Shown: positions 1 through 10,829 of the stretch, piece by piece
Position numbering within the stretch: the first letter of the stretch is position 1
Layout of the letters: every line of letters begins with the position of its first letter
NCBI RefSeq assembly: GCF_016808335.1
Contig: NC_053149.1
Location: forward strand, 23,597,238-23,661,237
Source of the DNA: Panicum virgatum
Taxonomy: Eukaryota; Streptophyta; Magnoliopsida; Poales; Poaceae
Length of the DNA stretch: 64,000 nt
Direction of reading: 5' to 3'
Notes under the pieces: generated by a model
Seen by the model: the letters and a program-made list of their open reading frames with translations, nothing else
What the model was told of the DNA's origin: nothing
Database searches by the model: none
Translations under genes and position numbers: made by a program

Positions 1-131
1 TTCCCCCAATACGTCCCTACGCCTTTCTTCCCACTTCGCCTCATCCCTTTGCCGTCATTGTGCTCTCGCCCTCTTTTTGTCATCGACCATACCGACCAGA
101 ACCTCGCCCTCCTCTCGTCGCTGGGCGGCGT

Positions 132-929
132 ATGGCGCCTACAAGATCCCTCGCCGACCTTCCTGAGGAGATGCTCATCCACATCGCCGCCCACATCGCG
201 GCCTCATCCAAGAACCCCATGGATGATCACTGTCACCTCCGGGGCGCTTGCACTCTCATGAGAGACAAGGTGTGCGGCGTGGCGCTGGTGCGCCGCAGCC
301 TCAACCTGGGGCTGGTCCTGCAGCAATCGGCCGATGCGGCGATCAATGAGCGACTGATCGCGAACACCCACGGCGCGGGCAACCTAGAGGCGCTCTTCAT
401 CATGGGGATGAGGGTTGTCTTCCGATAGCACGGCGGGGCTCTTGATGCGTCGCTCGACGATCTCGATTGGGCTGCCCAGCAGGGCCACAAGCCAGCGGCG
501 TTCCTGCTCGCTATGCTCCTGTGGCGAGCAAATCGTGCCGCCGAGCACGACCTCCGGGCCAAGGAACTCCTGGCGGAGGCGGCGGACGACGACCCGGCGC
601 TCGCCGTCTTGACCGACCGCGGGGTTGGTCTTCTACACGAGCACGTCTTGGACATGCTGTGGATGTACGTGTGGCCTAACTGGCACCAGGCCTTCCCCGT
701 GCCTGGGCCAGTGCCTCGTGTGGTTCACCATTGTGCGTCCCTGGTGCAGCAGGTCGGATGGGTCGACGAGGGCTGGTGCGGCAAGCCTGTCGGCCATGTC
801 AGAAGGAACGAGTGGTCGAACTACTTTATCGAGGAATGCAGGATTCGTAGGTTGTGCGAGTCCATGTTCCGCATCTCCACCCTCATCCTTAGGATGTTTA
901 TGTACTCCTGCAATTTATGTTATCTGTAG
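132..929 (+). pseudogene. F-box / zinc-finger protein, tandem copy 1 (in-frame stop)
   Basis: The reading frame opens at the ATG at 132 (MAPTRSLADLPEEMLIHIAA). The LADLPEEMLIHIA stretch is a typical F-box start, the part that binds SKP1 in SCF ubiquitin ligases. It is followed by a helical region resembling the At2g35280-like TPR/Sel1-like segment (GNLEALFIMGMRVVFR ... WAAQQGHKPAAFLLAML) and a Cys-containing tail ending in FIEECRIRRLCE. An in-frame TAG at 426-428 falls inside the helical region. Reading continues cleanly in the same frame to 929, so the lesion is a single nonsense codon. The tail has fewer Cys than copies 2 and 3 and may no longer bind zinc. Family assignment rests on motif recognition and similarity to the two copies downstream. 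A short 98-residue F-box-only protein could still be made. Confidence 0.7.
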
Positions 930-1977
930 GCCCTTTTATCATGTTATATTATGTTTCATTATAGACTCCATGAGAACACTATGCAATGATCTCCGAGCCA
1001 CTAAATTTTTTCCAAGAATGTAGAAAAAAGAACCACCTAATTTTGGGAAGAAATGATAAAGATATACATGTTACTAGATTTCATTACAAACCAAAATAAA
1101 ACATATGAAGACGAGTGAACAGTCGATGAACAACTGACCAAAAATCCATGCGCTGACATGTGGGACCTACATGTCAGAAGCACAGAAGAAAGCGCACGTG
1201 AGGAATACGCCTCCTCATGTACACCGGGCGTCCGCTTCGTAGTGGGCCATTTTGGAGATTCGGCCCAATAAGGTAGGCGCGCGGCAGCTGAGGAACAATG
1301 TTATCGTGTTTGCGACTAAAACGCGGGTCCCACCTGTCGGCGCCGATTATTCACCTGTTCTTCATCGGTTCTTAATGGCGCTTATTGTATTTGGATTGAA
1401 TCCAAAGAAAAAACTTTGAACAAGTATAAATTTCCCATACGTAGGCCAAAATCATGTGTTTTTTTTCTAACTTCGTAGAATGACATTATCCACCAGGTGC
1501 ACTAGTTTTTATTGTAGAAAATGAGTTTGGTTTCTAACATTCTTTGACAAACATGATCTTTGCGCACCATAGTCTCCAATAGAGATGAAAATTGACAAGT
1601 ACCTTTTGGGAGTATGGTCATCTTATACCCCACTACTCATTTTAGTTGTCATTAACCTTGTCAAAGAAGCAAGACTTGGATACATGGTCAAGTATCACCA
1701 CAAGAGCACAAGTGCCATAAGGATGTACTCATCCTTCCTAACACATTCATGGAAAATATGGACTCAACAATTGATTTAAGTTGTATAAGGTTGGATTTGT
1801 TAAGGAGCTTGATGCAAACAACATAACTACTTTATAACTACACTTGTTCAAAATTAAAGCTATGGCAAACATTTGAAATTGATAATAATGGCTGCTTTAC
1901 GTGTTCTCAATATGGAAGCGTAATTTTGTTTGTCACCGACAGGCGGGACCCACGACAGTGTGATTACGTGTCCGCCC
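930..1977. other. Intergenic spacer between F-box copies 1 and 2
   Basis: No supported gene. The stretch is AT-rich apart from 1180-1400. The segment around 1320-1345 carries a CGGGTCCCACCTGTCGGCG-like motif that recurs before copy 3 (near 3330), suggesting duplicated upstream sequence. Short ORFs here look like chance. Confidence 0.6.
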
Positions 1978-1985
1978 TATAAAAG
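1978..1985 (+). promoter_or_regulatory. Candidate TATA box of F-box copy 2
   Basis: TATAAAAG lies 278 bases upstream of the ATG at 2263, with a plausible pyrimidine-rich leader at 2050-2110. It fits a plant core promoter and is assigned by sequence alone. Confidence 0.5.
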
Positions 1986-2262
1986 CGCAATCTTCTTAAA
2001 GCCAATACCGTGCGACCTCCTAAATCTAATTTTCCGTGGATCCAATATTTTCCCTCCATCTTCCTCCAATAATTTCATTTCAAGTCTAAAATTCCCACCC
2101 CTAATCCCGCGCATATTAGCCATCCGATCCCGCACATGGCCCGGCGGCGGTTCTTCTCCTTGTCCCCTGGCTTTTCGCCTTCATCTGCTACCTAATCTTC
2201 GTAGGAGTGCACCGCCTCGCATATCCAGTCCCCACGTGCGCGTGACGAACTGCAATCGCTCC

Positions 2263-3037
2263 ATGGAGAAGGTCGCCGCGACACGCTACGAGGCGTCGAG
2301 GCTGGTGCAACTCCCGACGGAGCTGACAATTGAGATTGCCTCCCGCATCGCTGCTCAGTCAGAGGACGCCATGGCAGATCTCGGCAATCTGCACGCAACC
2401 TGCAAGGAAATGTGCATGGTGTGCGGCGCCACCAAGGTCAGCCAAAGCCTAGCCCTGCGTCGTGTGCTGCGGCGTCGATTCTACTTGGGACCGGAATATC
2501 TCGCGACGCTCATCACCGGACTGGCCACCGTCGGCAACCCGGAGGCCTGCTTCCGCAGCGGGATGTGCCTCGTCTTTCGGGAAGCAGTGCGGCGCAATCA
2601 TGCCGTGCCTCGACCCGCTTAGGCGCGCCGTGGAGGCGGGCCACAAGGTAGCGATTTACGCCCTCGCCCTCTTGCTCTACATGCCCAACAGCAGCGATGG
2701 CGATGACGACGAGGCCCGGCGGCTCCTACGCATGGTCGAGGGACCCAAACCGAGCGCGCCGGTGCTTCCTTGGAAAAACAAGACTTGTACGAAATGCCGC
2801 TCTCGGATTATGTCGGCGCTGTGGGACTTGGAGCCGTCGGCGGTGGGTGTGCCGACTCCCATGCATCGCCAGGACGAACATCAGTGTGCGGGAGGCGGCT
2901 GTGACGAGCACGCAGGATGGTATGCTTGGTACTCGTGGCGCAGGTTCTGCAGCAAGGAGTGTCGGATCCACAACAAGTGTGATTGGTTCTTCTACACAGT
3001 CATGGAAACGTTGAATGAAAAAAAAATTGCCAGGTAA
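2263..3037 (+). pseudogene. F-box / zinc-finger protein, tandem copy 2 (frameshift)
   Basis: Starts at ATG 2263 (MEKVAATRYEASRLVQLPTE). The F-box is LVQLPTELTIEIASRIA, then SEDAMADLGNLHATCKEM and the helical repeat-like domain (TGLATVGNPEACFRSGMCLVF). Near 2580-2615 the frame must change: the first frame ends at 2622, while the homologous continuation (LDPLRRAVEAGHKVAIYALALLLY) is one frame over and runs to 3037. The C-terminal part has HQCAGGGCDEHAGWYAWYSW and RRFCSKECRIHNKC, a spaced Cys cluster like a small zinc-binding domain. Order and spacing match copies 1 and 3, so this is one gene broken by a single-base indel. Expected role: substrate receptor of an SCF E3 ligase; the substrate is unknown. 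Confidence 0.72.
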
Positions 3038-3555
3038 AAATCCCCATGACTACCAAATGCAAAAGACCAACTTCCCAGTGTCGCAACTTCTCTTATCTTA
3101 AGCTACAGCTGAATAGACCAAATTTTATGTGTACTAGTGTGGTATGAGGCACAAAAAATTGTACTATTTTTGTTGATAGAATCGTATGCAGTTTAATTTA
3201 TTTAGTTTTTTCCATTGTGTTAAACGAGTGCTGTTTGGTGAATACTTAAATTTGAAGTGCTTTTTTTGGACTCTAATCTGAATTCCCCACTTCCATCTTC
3301 GCCTCCATATATTCCAATCTAGTTAATGCGGCGGGTCCCACAAGTCGGCGTCGCTGCTACTGTTCCCGCGCTCAAAAACCGAGGAGACACGGCGAAACCA
3401 TCAAGAACACGCCCTTCCTTTTGCCCTTCCCCTTCCCCTTCCCCTACCATCAAATTGGGGTTTTCGCATCTGTTCGTCGCATCCAATCGATCAGCATCCC
3501 CTCCTCACAGCCTCCCATCGCGCACCCTCTGCATCCCTTGTCTTCCTCACATTTG
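3038..3555. other. Intergenic spacer and presumed promoter of F-box copy 3
   Basis: AT-rich up to about 3260, then a GC-richer stretch with a CTTCCC repeat run at 3417-3446 that looks like a pyrimidine-rich plant 5' leader. No independent gene is seen. Confidence 0.55.
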
Positions 3556-4266
3556 ATGGAGAATCTCCCGACTGAGATTGCAGTTGAGATCGCCGCCTGC
3601 CTCGCCGAGTCTTCAGACTTCGTGGTGGCCGAGGTTGGCTCCCTAAGGGCGACCTACAAGAAAATGCGGTAGGTTTACCGCATGCCGGAGGTCGGGCGGC
3701 ACCTTGCAGTGCATCCCCTGCTGCCGATTGGGTCGTGGGATTTGTACTATGACAACGGCTTCCGCCAAAACCTCATCATCAATCTGTCCAAGGTTGGCAA
3801 TCCGGTGGCGTGCTTCTTCACGGGGATGCGCGTGGTCTTGGTGGAGGCGCGCGGTTATCTCCGGCCTAGCCTCGACATGCTCGAGTGCACCGCCAAGGCC
3901 GGTCATCAAGTCGCCTTGTACGTCCTCGCCGTGTGCAAGTACAGGCCCAACAGCGACGCCGAAGAAGATGCCAGTGGCATGGAGCTGTTCAGGAAGATTG
4001 AGGGCGACGACGTAGGGGCGGGAGCACCAGCGACATGGGTGAACACGGCTTGTGCGCGGTTACACCAGCAGGCCCTGCTGGTGTCGGCGAACGTCGTGCC
4101 CCTAGGGGCTCGTAGGGTTCCCGTGCAGAAGCCGGTGTCTCGCGTTCATCGGTGCGCCAGCCGGCCCATGTGTGGTTGGGACGTCGCCTGGGAAGGATGC
4201 CAGCTCTTTTGCAGCGAGGAGTGTAGGATTAGATCAGAGAGTGCAACTTACTTCAATTCAGTGTAG
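3556..4266 (+). pseudogene. F-box / zinc-finger protein, tandem copy 3 (in-frame stop)
   Basis: Starts at ATG 3556 with MENLPTEIAVEIAACLAESS, an F-box opening almost directly at the start codon. An in-frame TAG at 3670-3672 follows SLRATYKKMR. The same frame then reads VYRMPEVGRH through to 4266. The helical region (NLSKVGNPVACFFTGMRVVL, then TAKAGHQVALYVLAVCKYRP) and the Cys-rich tail (HRCASRPMCGWD, then QLFCSEECRI) are well preserved, arguing for one recent nonsense change rather than old decay. The N-terminus is about 15 residues shorter than in the other copies. An internal ATG at 3682 could start a protein lacking the F-box. Confidence 0.7.
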
Positions 4267-5342
4267 CCTTGATTATTGTATCTAAGGTAGCAATGCAGGT
4301 TGGTTATCTGTGTATGGTGATATATTTTGCTGAAGATCTTGCAGACTAGATGAACCAGAAAAGGCATTCAGTAATTCAGTTAACATCAGGAATCCAATTG
4401 TTCTGACAGTTCAGTTGACTGCTTTCTTGCTTTCAGTTAATAGGATTTCAGATAATATCAGGAATTCAGTGAGGAGAGGGATGACAAAGACAAGAGGTTG
4501 TTAGATCCTATCAGGTGATGGTCCTTCACTTGAAGCGGTTCGGCGTGCTCTCCGGGGGAAATTCAAGAAGTTTAGCAAATAAACTCGAAGCATGTCCCTG
4601 AAGTTTTGTCTTTGGTCCATGTGTCTCTGAACTTAATTATGTCAATGTGGATCATGTTTGTGATCCTTAATTAGTGTGGTGTCCTCGTGGCTCGGTAAGC
4701 CTATGTGTAAACTCAGTCCTCATATATCGTATGCACGGTTTGCCTATCCTTAGTTGGTTACTTAATTTGTGTTATGCATGTTATTACTTTGGTACTAATT
4801 TTTTGTGATGCATGTGTTATTCTGGTACTGTCTATCTGGATGATCTTGTGTGATCTAGAAGAATGTTATTCTGGATGGTCTTGTTATTCTGGATGATCTT
4901 ATGTGATCTGGGTTCAGTTAAATAGTTAAATATTTAACTAGTTTAATTTATATAGAAACGTTATTAATAAAACTCGATAAAGTTCAATCAATTGTCTTTA
5001 CAAATAAAAATTAAATAGAGTGGGACCCGCACGTCAGCGGGTCACACGAAAACGCACTCCTCAAATACGCCAAGCGTTCCGAAAATTTTGTAGACAGCGA
5101 TTTTGAACATGGCGCCAGTTTTTCCATCCGAAATTTTCAAGAAAGCGCCAAACTACCGCGCTACCATCCGAAATTTTGTAACTGGGCCCACGTGTTGCGA
5201 AACGCCGTGTTATTTGACTACTAATCCTGCGTCTTTCCCTCCCTAATCCCCCCGCTAAACCAATCTACATCGGTCAGTTAGTGTTAGTCGACGACAGGCG
5301 CCGCCAAGTTGGTTCTCGCCTTCCACCACACAGGCGAAGAGG
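4267..5342. other. Intergenic region with no supported gene
   Basis: AT-rich downstream sequence of the F-box cluster. From about 5020 it becomes GC-richer, with GTGGGACCCGCACGTCAGCG and a twice-repeated CCATCCGAAATTTT (near 5126 and 5164), probably the promoter region of the next gene. No CACTA 5' terminus matching the 3' end at 9812 was found here. Confidence 0.5.
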
Positions 5343-8300
5343 ATGTCGACATCGAGCGAGGCGGCAAGGGGGACCCCTTCCTCGTCGGAAACGCTGCACA
5401 CACCTGCGTCGGCGTCGGCGATGCTACCTCCAATGTTCACACCAACCACGAGCACGGCGACTGATGGAGCTCCCATCTCCAGCAGGCCGGCAGTGACGAC
5501 TTCGCTCTTTGGGTCAGCTTCGTCCCAAAGAGCACCACAACGTTCGGCCGACGACGAAGATGCACGCGACAATGGCCAAGTTCCACAATATTTGGTACCT
5601 TTGTCTTAGGACGAGACCGAGACCAGGTACGCTATCATACCCTGCTACTGCCATCCTAGGTTTCATGCATTTGTGCAGGCACTGCTATCATAGATTTCAT
5701 GCATTATTTGTGCACGCGATTTACTGCAAATTATTGCAAATAATTGAAATGCCACCGATGAATATGCAGAACAGATCATACATGGCTCATGCATGTCGTT
5801 TGCAAGGGGAGTGAGGAGGAACAAGAATGTGTTAGGATCTATAAAGCTGCATTGGGTCAAATCACGATTGGTAACTTAACAACAATGAAATCAAAATTGG
5901 GGTATCGGTCCAGGGAGTACATGTACTACAAGAGGAGAAGTGCTGAAGCTCCTGCGCAAGCAACACTTACTGAGATCAAGTTCGATTATGATGTAGAAAT
6001 AATGTTAAATAGTAACGAGGAAGACAGGAAGGTCAGAATAGTTTTGTCGAGGAATCCAATAGCAGACCCGTCTGTGGCCATAACACCAATAAAATCCAAT
6101 AGAGTTTCCTCAGATCAAGATGAAGAAGAAGAAGTGCAAGAATCTGATCTAGATGCATACAAAGATTGGCTAGCTTATTTGCATACAAGGAACCAAGCCA
6201 TGGGTGAGTTATGGTAAAGCCCAATATATATATATTTACACATGGATTTTGCAATTCACTTATGACTGATGTTATAGATCCTTTTTCAGAGTTTCAAGAC
6301 ATATACAGGGAGGACACAATCAAGACATACCAAGAATGGTTGGGGGTTGAAGGAAAACTTGATGACATCAGTAATATCCCTCTCCTAATTGTCAAACAAA
6401 TTACCATTCTTTGTTAGAATTCAAATTATGCTAGCTCATCATGTGACAAAATTGTCTGCAGATGCGTATTTGAATCCTACCATTCAAATACATTCCAGTC
6501 AAGACAGCAACCCAACACCTCCAGTGCAGACACCATCTCATGCTCGACGTTGGACATAGGGGCAAGGAAATGGTAACTTGTGTTTATTAGGAATTAATTG
6601 TGTATGCATATTATGTCGTTTAGTGTCTATTATTACATTTTGTTCCCATGGAATAGGCTCAGAAAATGGGCAGAAAAGGGGATGTGGTCCCCTAAAAGGC
6701 TTGAAGGCAATCTCCAAGAGAATCAAGGTGGGCAATCAGAAGATGAAAGTTGACTTCTCCAGACTTGGAGGACCGGTAGGTGACAACTACCGCTCATTCG
6801 TTGATGAAGTAGTAATGTTTACAAGGAAGTGGGCGCCACTCATTGGAGTGAAATCGTGGAAACATGTCCATGAAGATGTAAAAGAGTCAATAGCATCTGA
6901 TATATTGGTAATCAAAATCTTTGCTTCTGTATACATTTCAATCTTAAACTAAGGTAACAACTCACATAGTATTTGCATGTTCTTGTAATTATATAACATG
7001 CTAGGTGGGACATTGAGGATAATGATCATTCAAGGAGAATCATATGGGACATTGCTAAGGAGCATTACAAAGGGTGGCGTTCAACTTTCAGTGCTACGGC
7101 CAGGGCATACAACAGCTACCACCACCGAATGCTACATAAGCTTCAAGAATTAGATATTATTGAATGGCACTATCTGTTGCAGTATTTTAGGACTACAAAA
7201 TTCCAGGTTTGTTCCACATTGTTACTATTACTGAACAATACCAATTTCATACAAATGGCTATGTTTGAGTCATTAAGATTATTGTTGAAATATTGACATT
7301 CTATAGGCAAAGAGCATACAAAATTATGGGATTCGAGCCCAACAAAGGACCAGACATTTGTCAGGCTCTAAGCCTTATGCTCAGCGCAGCTATGAGAAGG
7401 TAATAACTGGAGAAGCACATCTACAAGCTTTCTTGCAGGATGAATTACTAATTTATTATGTTCTTGGCATATCAGAGAGACCCAGAAACTGGAGATGAGC
7501 CCAACAATCTAGGGATGTCTACGTGAGTTCTCACTGAATTTGTACATACATTACTTTATATAGTCCCTGCAAATATAGAATGCATGCAATTTCTTGTTCA
7601 ACTAACTCCTCCATCTGTGCCTTGTAAATGTTAGGACAAAGCAAGCAGCCTTATTACTGAGGCCGAATCAAATGCAGAGGAAAACTTTGTTCCCCAAAAG
7701 GAAAAGAACGAGATTTTCTAGAAGGCATACAAGGAAGTCACAGAGTGCAAATCCACCAAGTTGCATGGTAATGGGTACCTGGCAAAAAACCCAACTAGAA
7801 GGCAGCTGCTGAATGCGGAACGCTAGGAACAAATTAGTAGGGAGCAGCATCAGGATCACCTCGAGCTCATGGAAGCATTTGGGCAGCTACATCAACAAAT
7901 GACAACATGGGAAGCTGACAGGGAAGCCAAAAGGAGAGAACATGCACGAGAAATTGAAGAAATTAACAAGGCAAGGGCGGCTGATAAAGAAGAGCTTAGG
8001 CGAGAAATCCTATCAATGATGCAAACAGCAAATGGACAAGGACCACCTCAGCAGGTACTAGTCAAGCTAGTTATTGAATGACTTTCTTTCCATAGGTTCT
8101 ATATCTAAATGTCTGTATCCTTTCATAAATTGTCCTGCCAACACCTGTCCAGCCAAACAACAATGTCGTTGCATCTGCAGAGGTGGCGGCGGCTGCATCA
8201 AACATGAGTACTAAAGAAGTACAGACAAACTCACCGAATGTGCTCTCTTCTAGTTAGGTTGTTCGTGAATTGACAACTTTTTACTTGTATCATCAGATAC

Positions 8301-8817
8301 AGAACAAAATCGAACCTAATTTTTTCCTTCCAAATTTTTGTTCCAGAAAAAGCCTCAAAGCCACCCAGAGCAATCTGAAGTCGGTGCTAAAGGAAAGGCA
8401 GCTAGCATTCGCACTACAAGAAGTAGTAAAGCTGGTGAAGCACATTCCGTCCCGCCCGCGGCATACGTTTCATCACAACAGCTATAGGAAAGAGCTGCAC
8501 ATAGGAGATGACAAAACGCCAAGAAGACAGGAGGTGAAATTTTTGTACTCTACCTTCTCTGAATGTTTCTGTTTCAGCTGTCAAAGTGTTTATAGTTATG
8601 TTAATTATTTGCTGTCATTCTGATAATTTTATGATTCGCAGTGAAACTTTGGTTTGATACATAATGTTGTTGCACCCTTTCCATTATTACAGATTATTTG
8701 ATGCTTACAAGTGCTATTAATTCTTTTCAGGAAACTAATCCACTTCGAATGGAGCAAACAGGTGATGCGACCTTCTTGAAGTCACTCTTTGCTGATCAAG
8801 TGATGGGATCGTCTTGA
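5343..8817 (+). pseudogene. Transposase_24-like (CACTA/En-Spm accessory protein) gene, multi-exon, decayed
   Basis: Several exons can be followed by eye. A Ser/Thr/Pro-rich start lies at 5343-5600. An acidic exon is at 5790-6210. The core at 6655-6905 reads GCGPLKGLKAISKRIK, KVDFSRLGGPVGDNYRSFVD and WKHVHEDVKESIASDIL, the pattern of plant Ptta/En-Spm transposase (Transposase_24) proteins. It continues at 7003-7206 (WDIEDNDHSRRIIWDIAKEH) and 7307-7400. A charged coiled-coil exon at 7640-8055 contains STKLHGNGYLAKNPTRRQLL and AFGQLHQQMTTWEADREAK. A final exon at 8730-8817 ends ADQVMGSS. Two in-frame TAG codons break the 7640-8055 exon. Such proteins are thought to bind element ends and assist the TNP2 transposase. 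No TNP2 gene is nearby, so this is a partial CACTA or a decayed relocated copy. Exon limits are approximate. Confidence 0.65.
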
Positions 8818-9019
8818 AGCCATGCAGCTAATGTGTTGAAACAATGTCCTGTTGAAAACTTATTAGTATTATCAGTGAATGGTCGAATGGTGCTATGTGT
8901 TGGTACATGCTGTTGTTGAACGGAATTTATCAGTGAATGGTTGAATGTTGTTTCATGAATTATAAATGCATAATTATTATTGATCCTGTATTTTAATATT
9001 TTAAATTATTGCTGCTACA

Positions 9020-9812
9020 AAAATGAGCGTGGCAGAATAGACATATGGCGACCTATAAATCTATGGCAGCAATACCTTTTGTTGCAAAAGAGAATTCATC
9101 CTATCGCAACCCATATTTTTCGGTGCCACAAAGGCTCCTGGCAATAGTAAGTTCCACTTGTAGCAACCCTGTATTATGGTGGTAATAGATGCATGAACTT
9201 GTGGCAACCAAAACATTTTCAAAGCAACAACGTAGGAAACATCTTACAACCAATCAAACTAGGTGGCATTAGCGTGCTCCACCTATTGCCTCCAACTTAT
9301 ATATTTTGGTGGCAATAGAATGTTGTACCTATAGCAACCAACCCTGCTGCGTGGCAATAGAGGACACCACATATAGCACCGTAATCAACTTCGTGGTAAT
9401 AGAGGGAACCACATATTGCACCCAAAACACTTTCGTGGCAATAGAGGTGCTCCCCCCTATAGCAACCAGAACTAGAGTGTAGCAATACAATACTTTGCAA
9501 CGCAAGATTTTACAAATTGCAACGTGTTTCGTACGATGCAATTGTACCTAAGGCAACAGCAGATGCGTCGCAATATGATAATTTGCAACCAACATGAGCG
9601 AGCCCATAGATGCTAGTTGCAACGCCTCATTGTGTTGCAATAGAAAAACTAATGCAACCAAAAAAAGACATGCGTCGCTACAGGCTAATGCAGCGCGACA
9701 TATAGGCGCGCTTTTTTACGGGGAAAAATGGTTGCAATTGCGGCTATTGCAACTAAATATGACATATTGCAACACATTTCGTGCGTTGCATTAGGGTGAA
9801 AATCTAGTAGTG
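9020..9812 (+). mobile_element. CACTA element 3' end with subterminal repeats
   Basis: The stretch is packed with short motifs in both orientations (GGCAATAG, TTGCAAC, GCAACC), the usual subterminal repeats of CACTA elements. It ends in ATCTAGTAGTG at 9812, whose reverse complement, CACTACTAGAT, is a standard CACTA terminus. It lies about 1 kb after the Transposase_24-like gene, so the two probably belong to one element. The matching 5' end was not found. The three bases after the end are TGG. Confidence 0.65.
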
Positions 9813-10829
9813 TGGAGCTCCTCAAGAGGTGCTCCACCAATTCCTGGAGCTGTTGCAGTTGGGTAGAATTACCCACCATGTCATTGGTTATGTATGTTAG
9901 GTACCCCTTCGGCTAGAAAAAATAGAAAAGTCAACACCCGCTCCCTTCTATTCCCTGCCGCGCTGGGCTCCCGCCGCCGGCCCTCCCTCGAGCTCCCGCC
10001 GCCGGCCCTCCCTCTGAGCTCCCGCCGCTACCCCTCCGTCGAGCTCCCGCCGGTCGCGCCGTACCTTGAGCTCTCGCCGCCGTCGACCGCGCTACCCTCT
10101 GGATCTGGCGGCCGCGGCTGGCGCCCTGCTGCGGCGGCGCGCGGTGAACGCCATCCCTCTCCTGCGCGCGCGGCACCACTCTCCTCCGCGTGCGGCGCCG
10201 CCCTGCTCCTCATGCGAGAGCCCCGCCGGAAGCGGACTCTACGTGGCGGCCCTCCCCGCCCTCCCCGCCAGCAGAGCTTCTCGAGCTCAGAGGCGGTGGA
10301 TGCGGGGACCGCCCGCCCGCAGCGCCTTGTCTCCCACCACCGCCTACCGGGGACCGCCCGCTGCCCACCGCCGAGCTACTCTCGCGTCAACAGCCGAGCG
10401 CTCCCAGCCACGCCGCCGAGCACCGAGCTCTCCCAGACCCGTCCTCGGACCTCGCCGCCGCTCCCTGCCTCGGCCTTGGGCCTTCTCGCCGTCGCCCCGA
10501 TGCGCGCCGGTGGTGGCCTCCGCGCGGCCGAGGGCGCACGCTGGTGGTGGCCCCTCGGGGCACACACGGGAGGAGGGAGGGGGAACGGAAACGGAGGAGA
10601 GGGAGGTAGAAGACAACAGCGGGACCCGCATGGAAGTGAGAGAAGTTAGATGGGCTGAACTGGGCTGCCGATTGCTTGTTGGGCCGGTGGAGTAGAGGGA
10701 GTTGAATCTCTGAGATTTATGGAGTGGAGCTCTCCCAAACAGAATGGACTCAAGTGGTGGAGTGGAATGGCTGTTTTGGGAGTGGAGTGCTCCCAAACAG
10801 GCTCTACGTTGCGGAACCTGACGGTTTGA
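9813..10829. other. GC-rich low-complexity region, no supported gene
   Basis: From 9950 to 10620 the sequence is extremely GC-rich, with open frames on both strands made of Pro/Arg/Ala/Ser-rich translation and no domain. The stretch 10690-10800 has repeated GTGGAGTGG and CTCCCAAACAGG motifs resembling the terminus of a grass DNA transposon (GAGCCTGTTTGGGAG read in reverse). It could be a captured 5' exon fragment or an old element. No function is assigned. Confidence 0.4.
9965..10090 (+). repeat. ~26-bp minisatellite, five degenerate copies
   Basis: Copies begin at about 9965, 9990, 10016, 10041 and 10068, each opening with GAGCTCCCGCCG or a close variant. Spacing is 25-27 bases. The first two copies are nearly identical. 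Confidence 0.7.

Noticed and set aside
1585..1779. 64-codon frame between F-box copies
   Set aside because: Isolated, short, AT-rich, with no promoter, homology or splice context.
9894..10649. 251-codon open frame plus overlapping long frames on other strands in GC-rich DNA
   Set aside because: The translation is Pro/Arg/Ala/Ser low complexity with internal minisatellite repeats. Several frames are open at once because of GC content, and no domain is visible.
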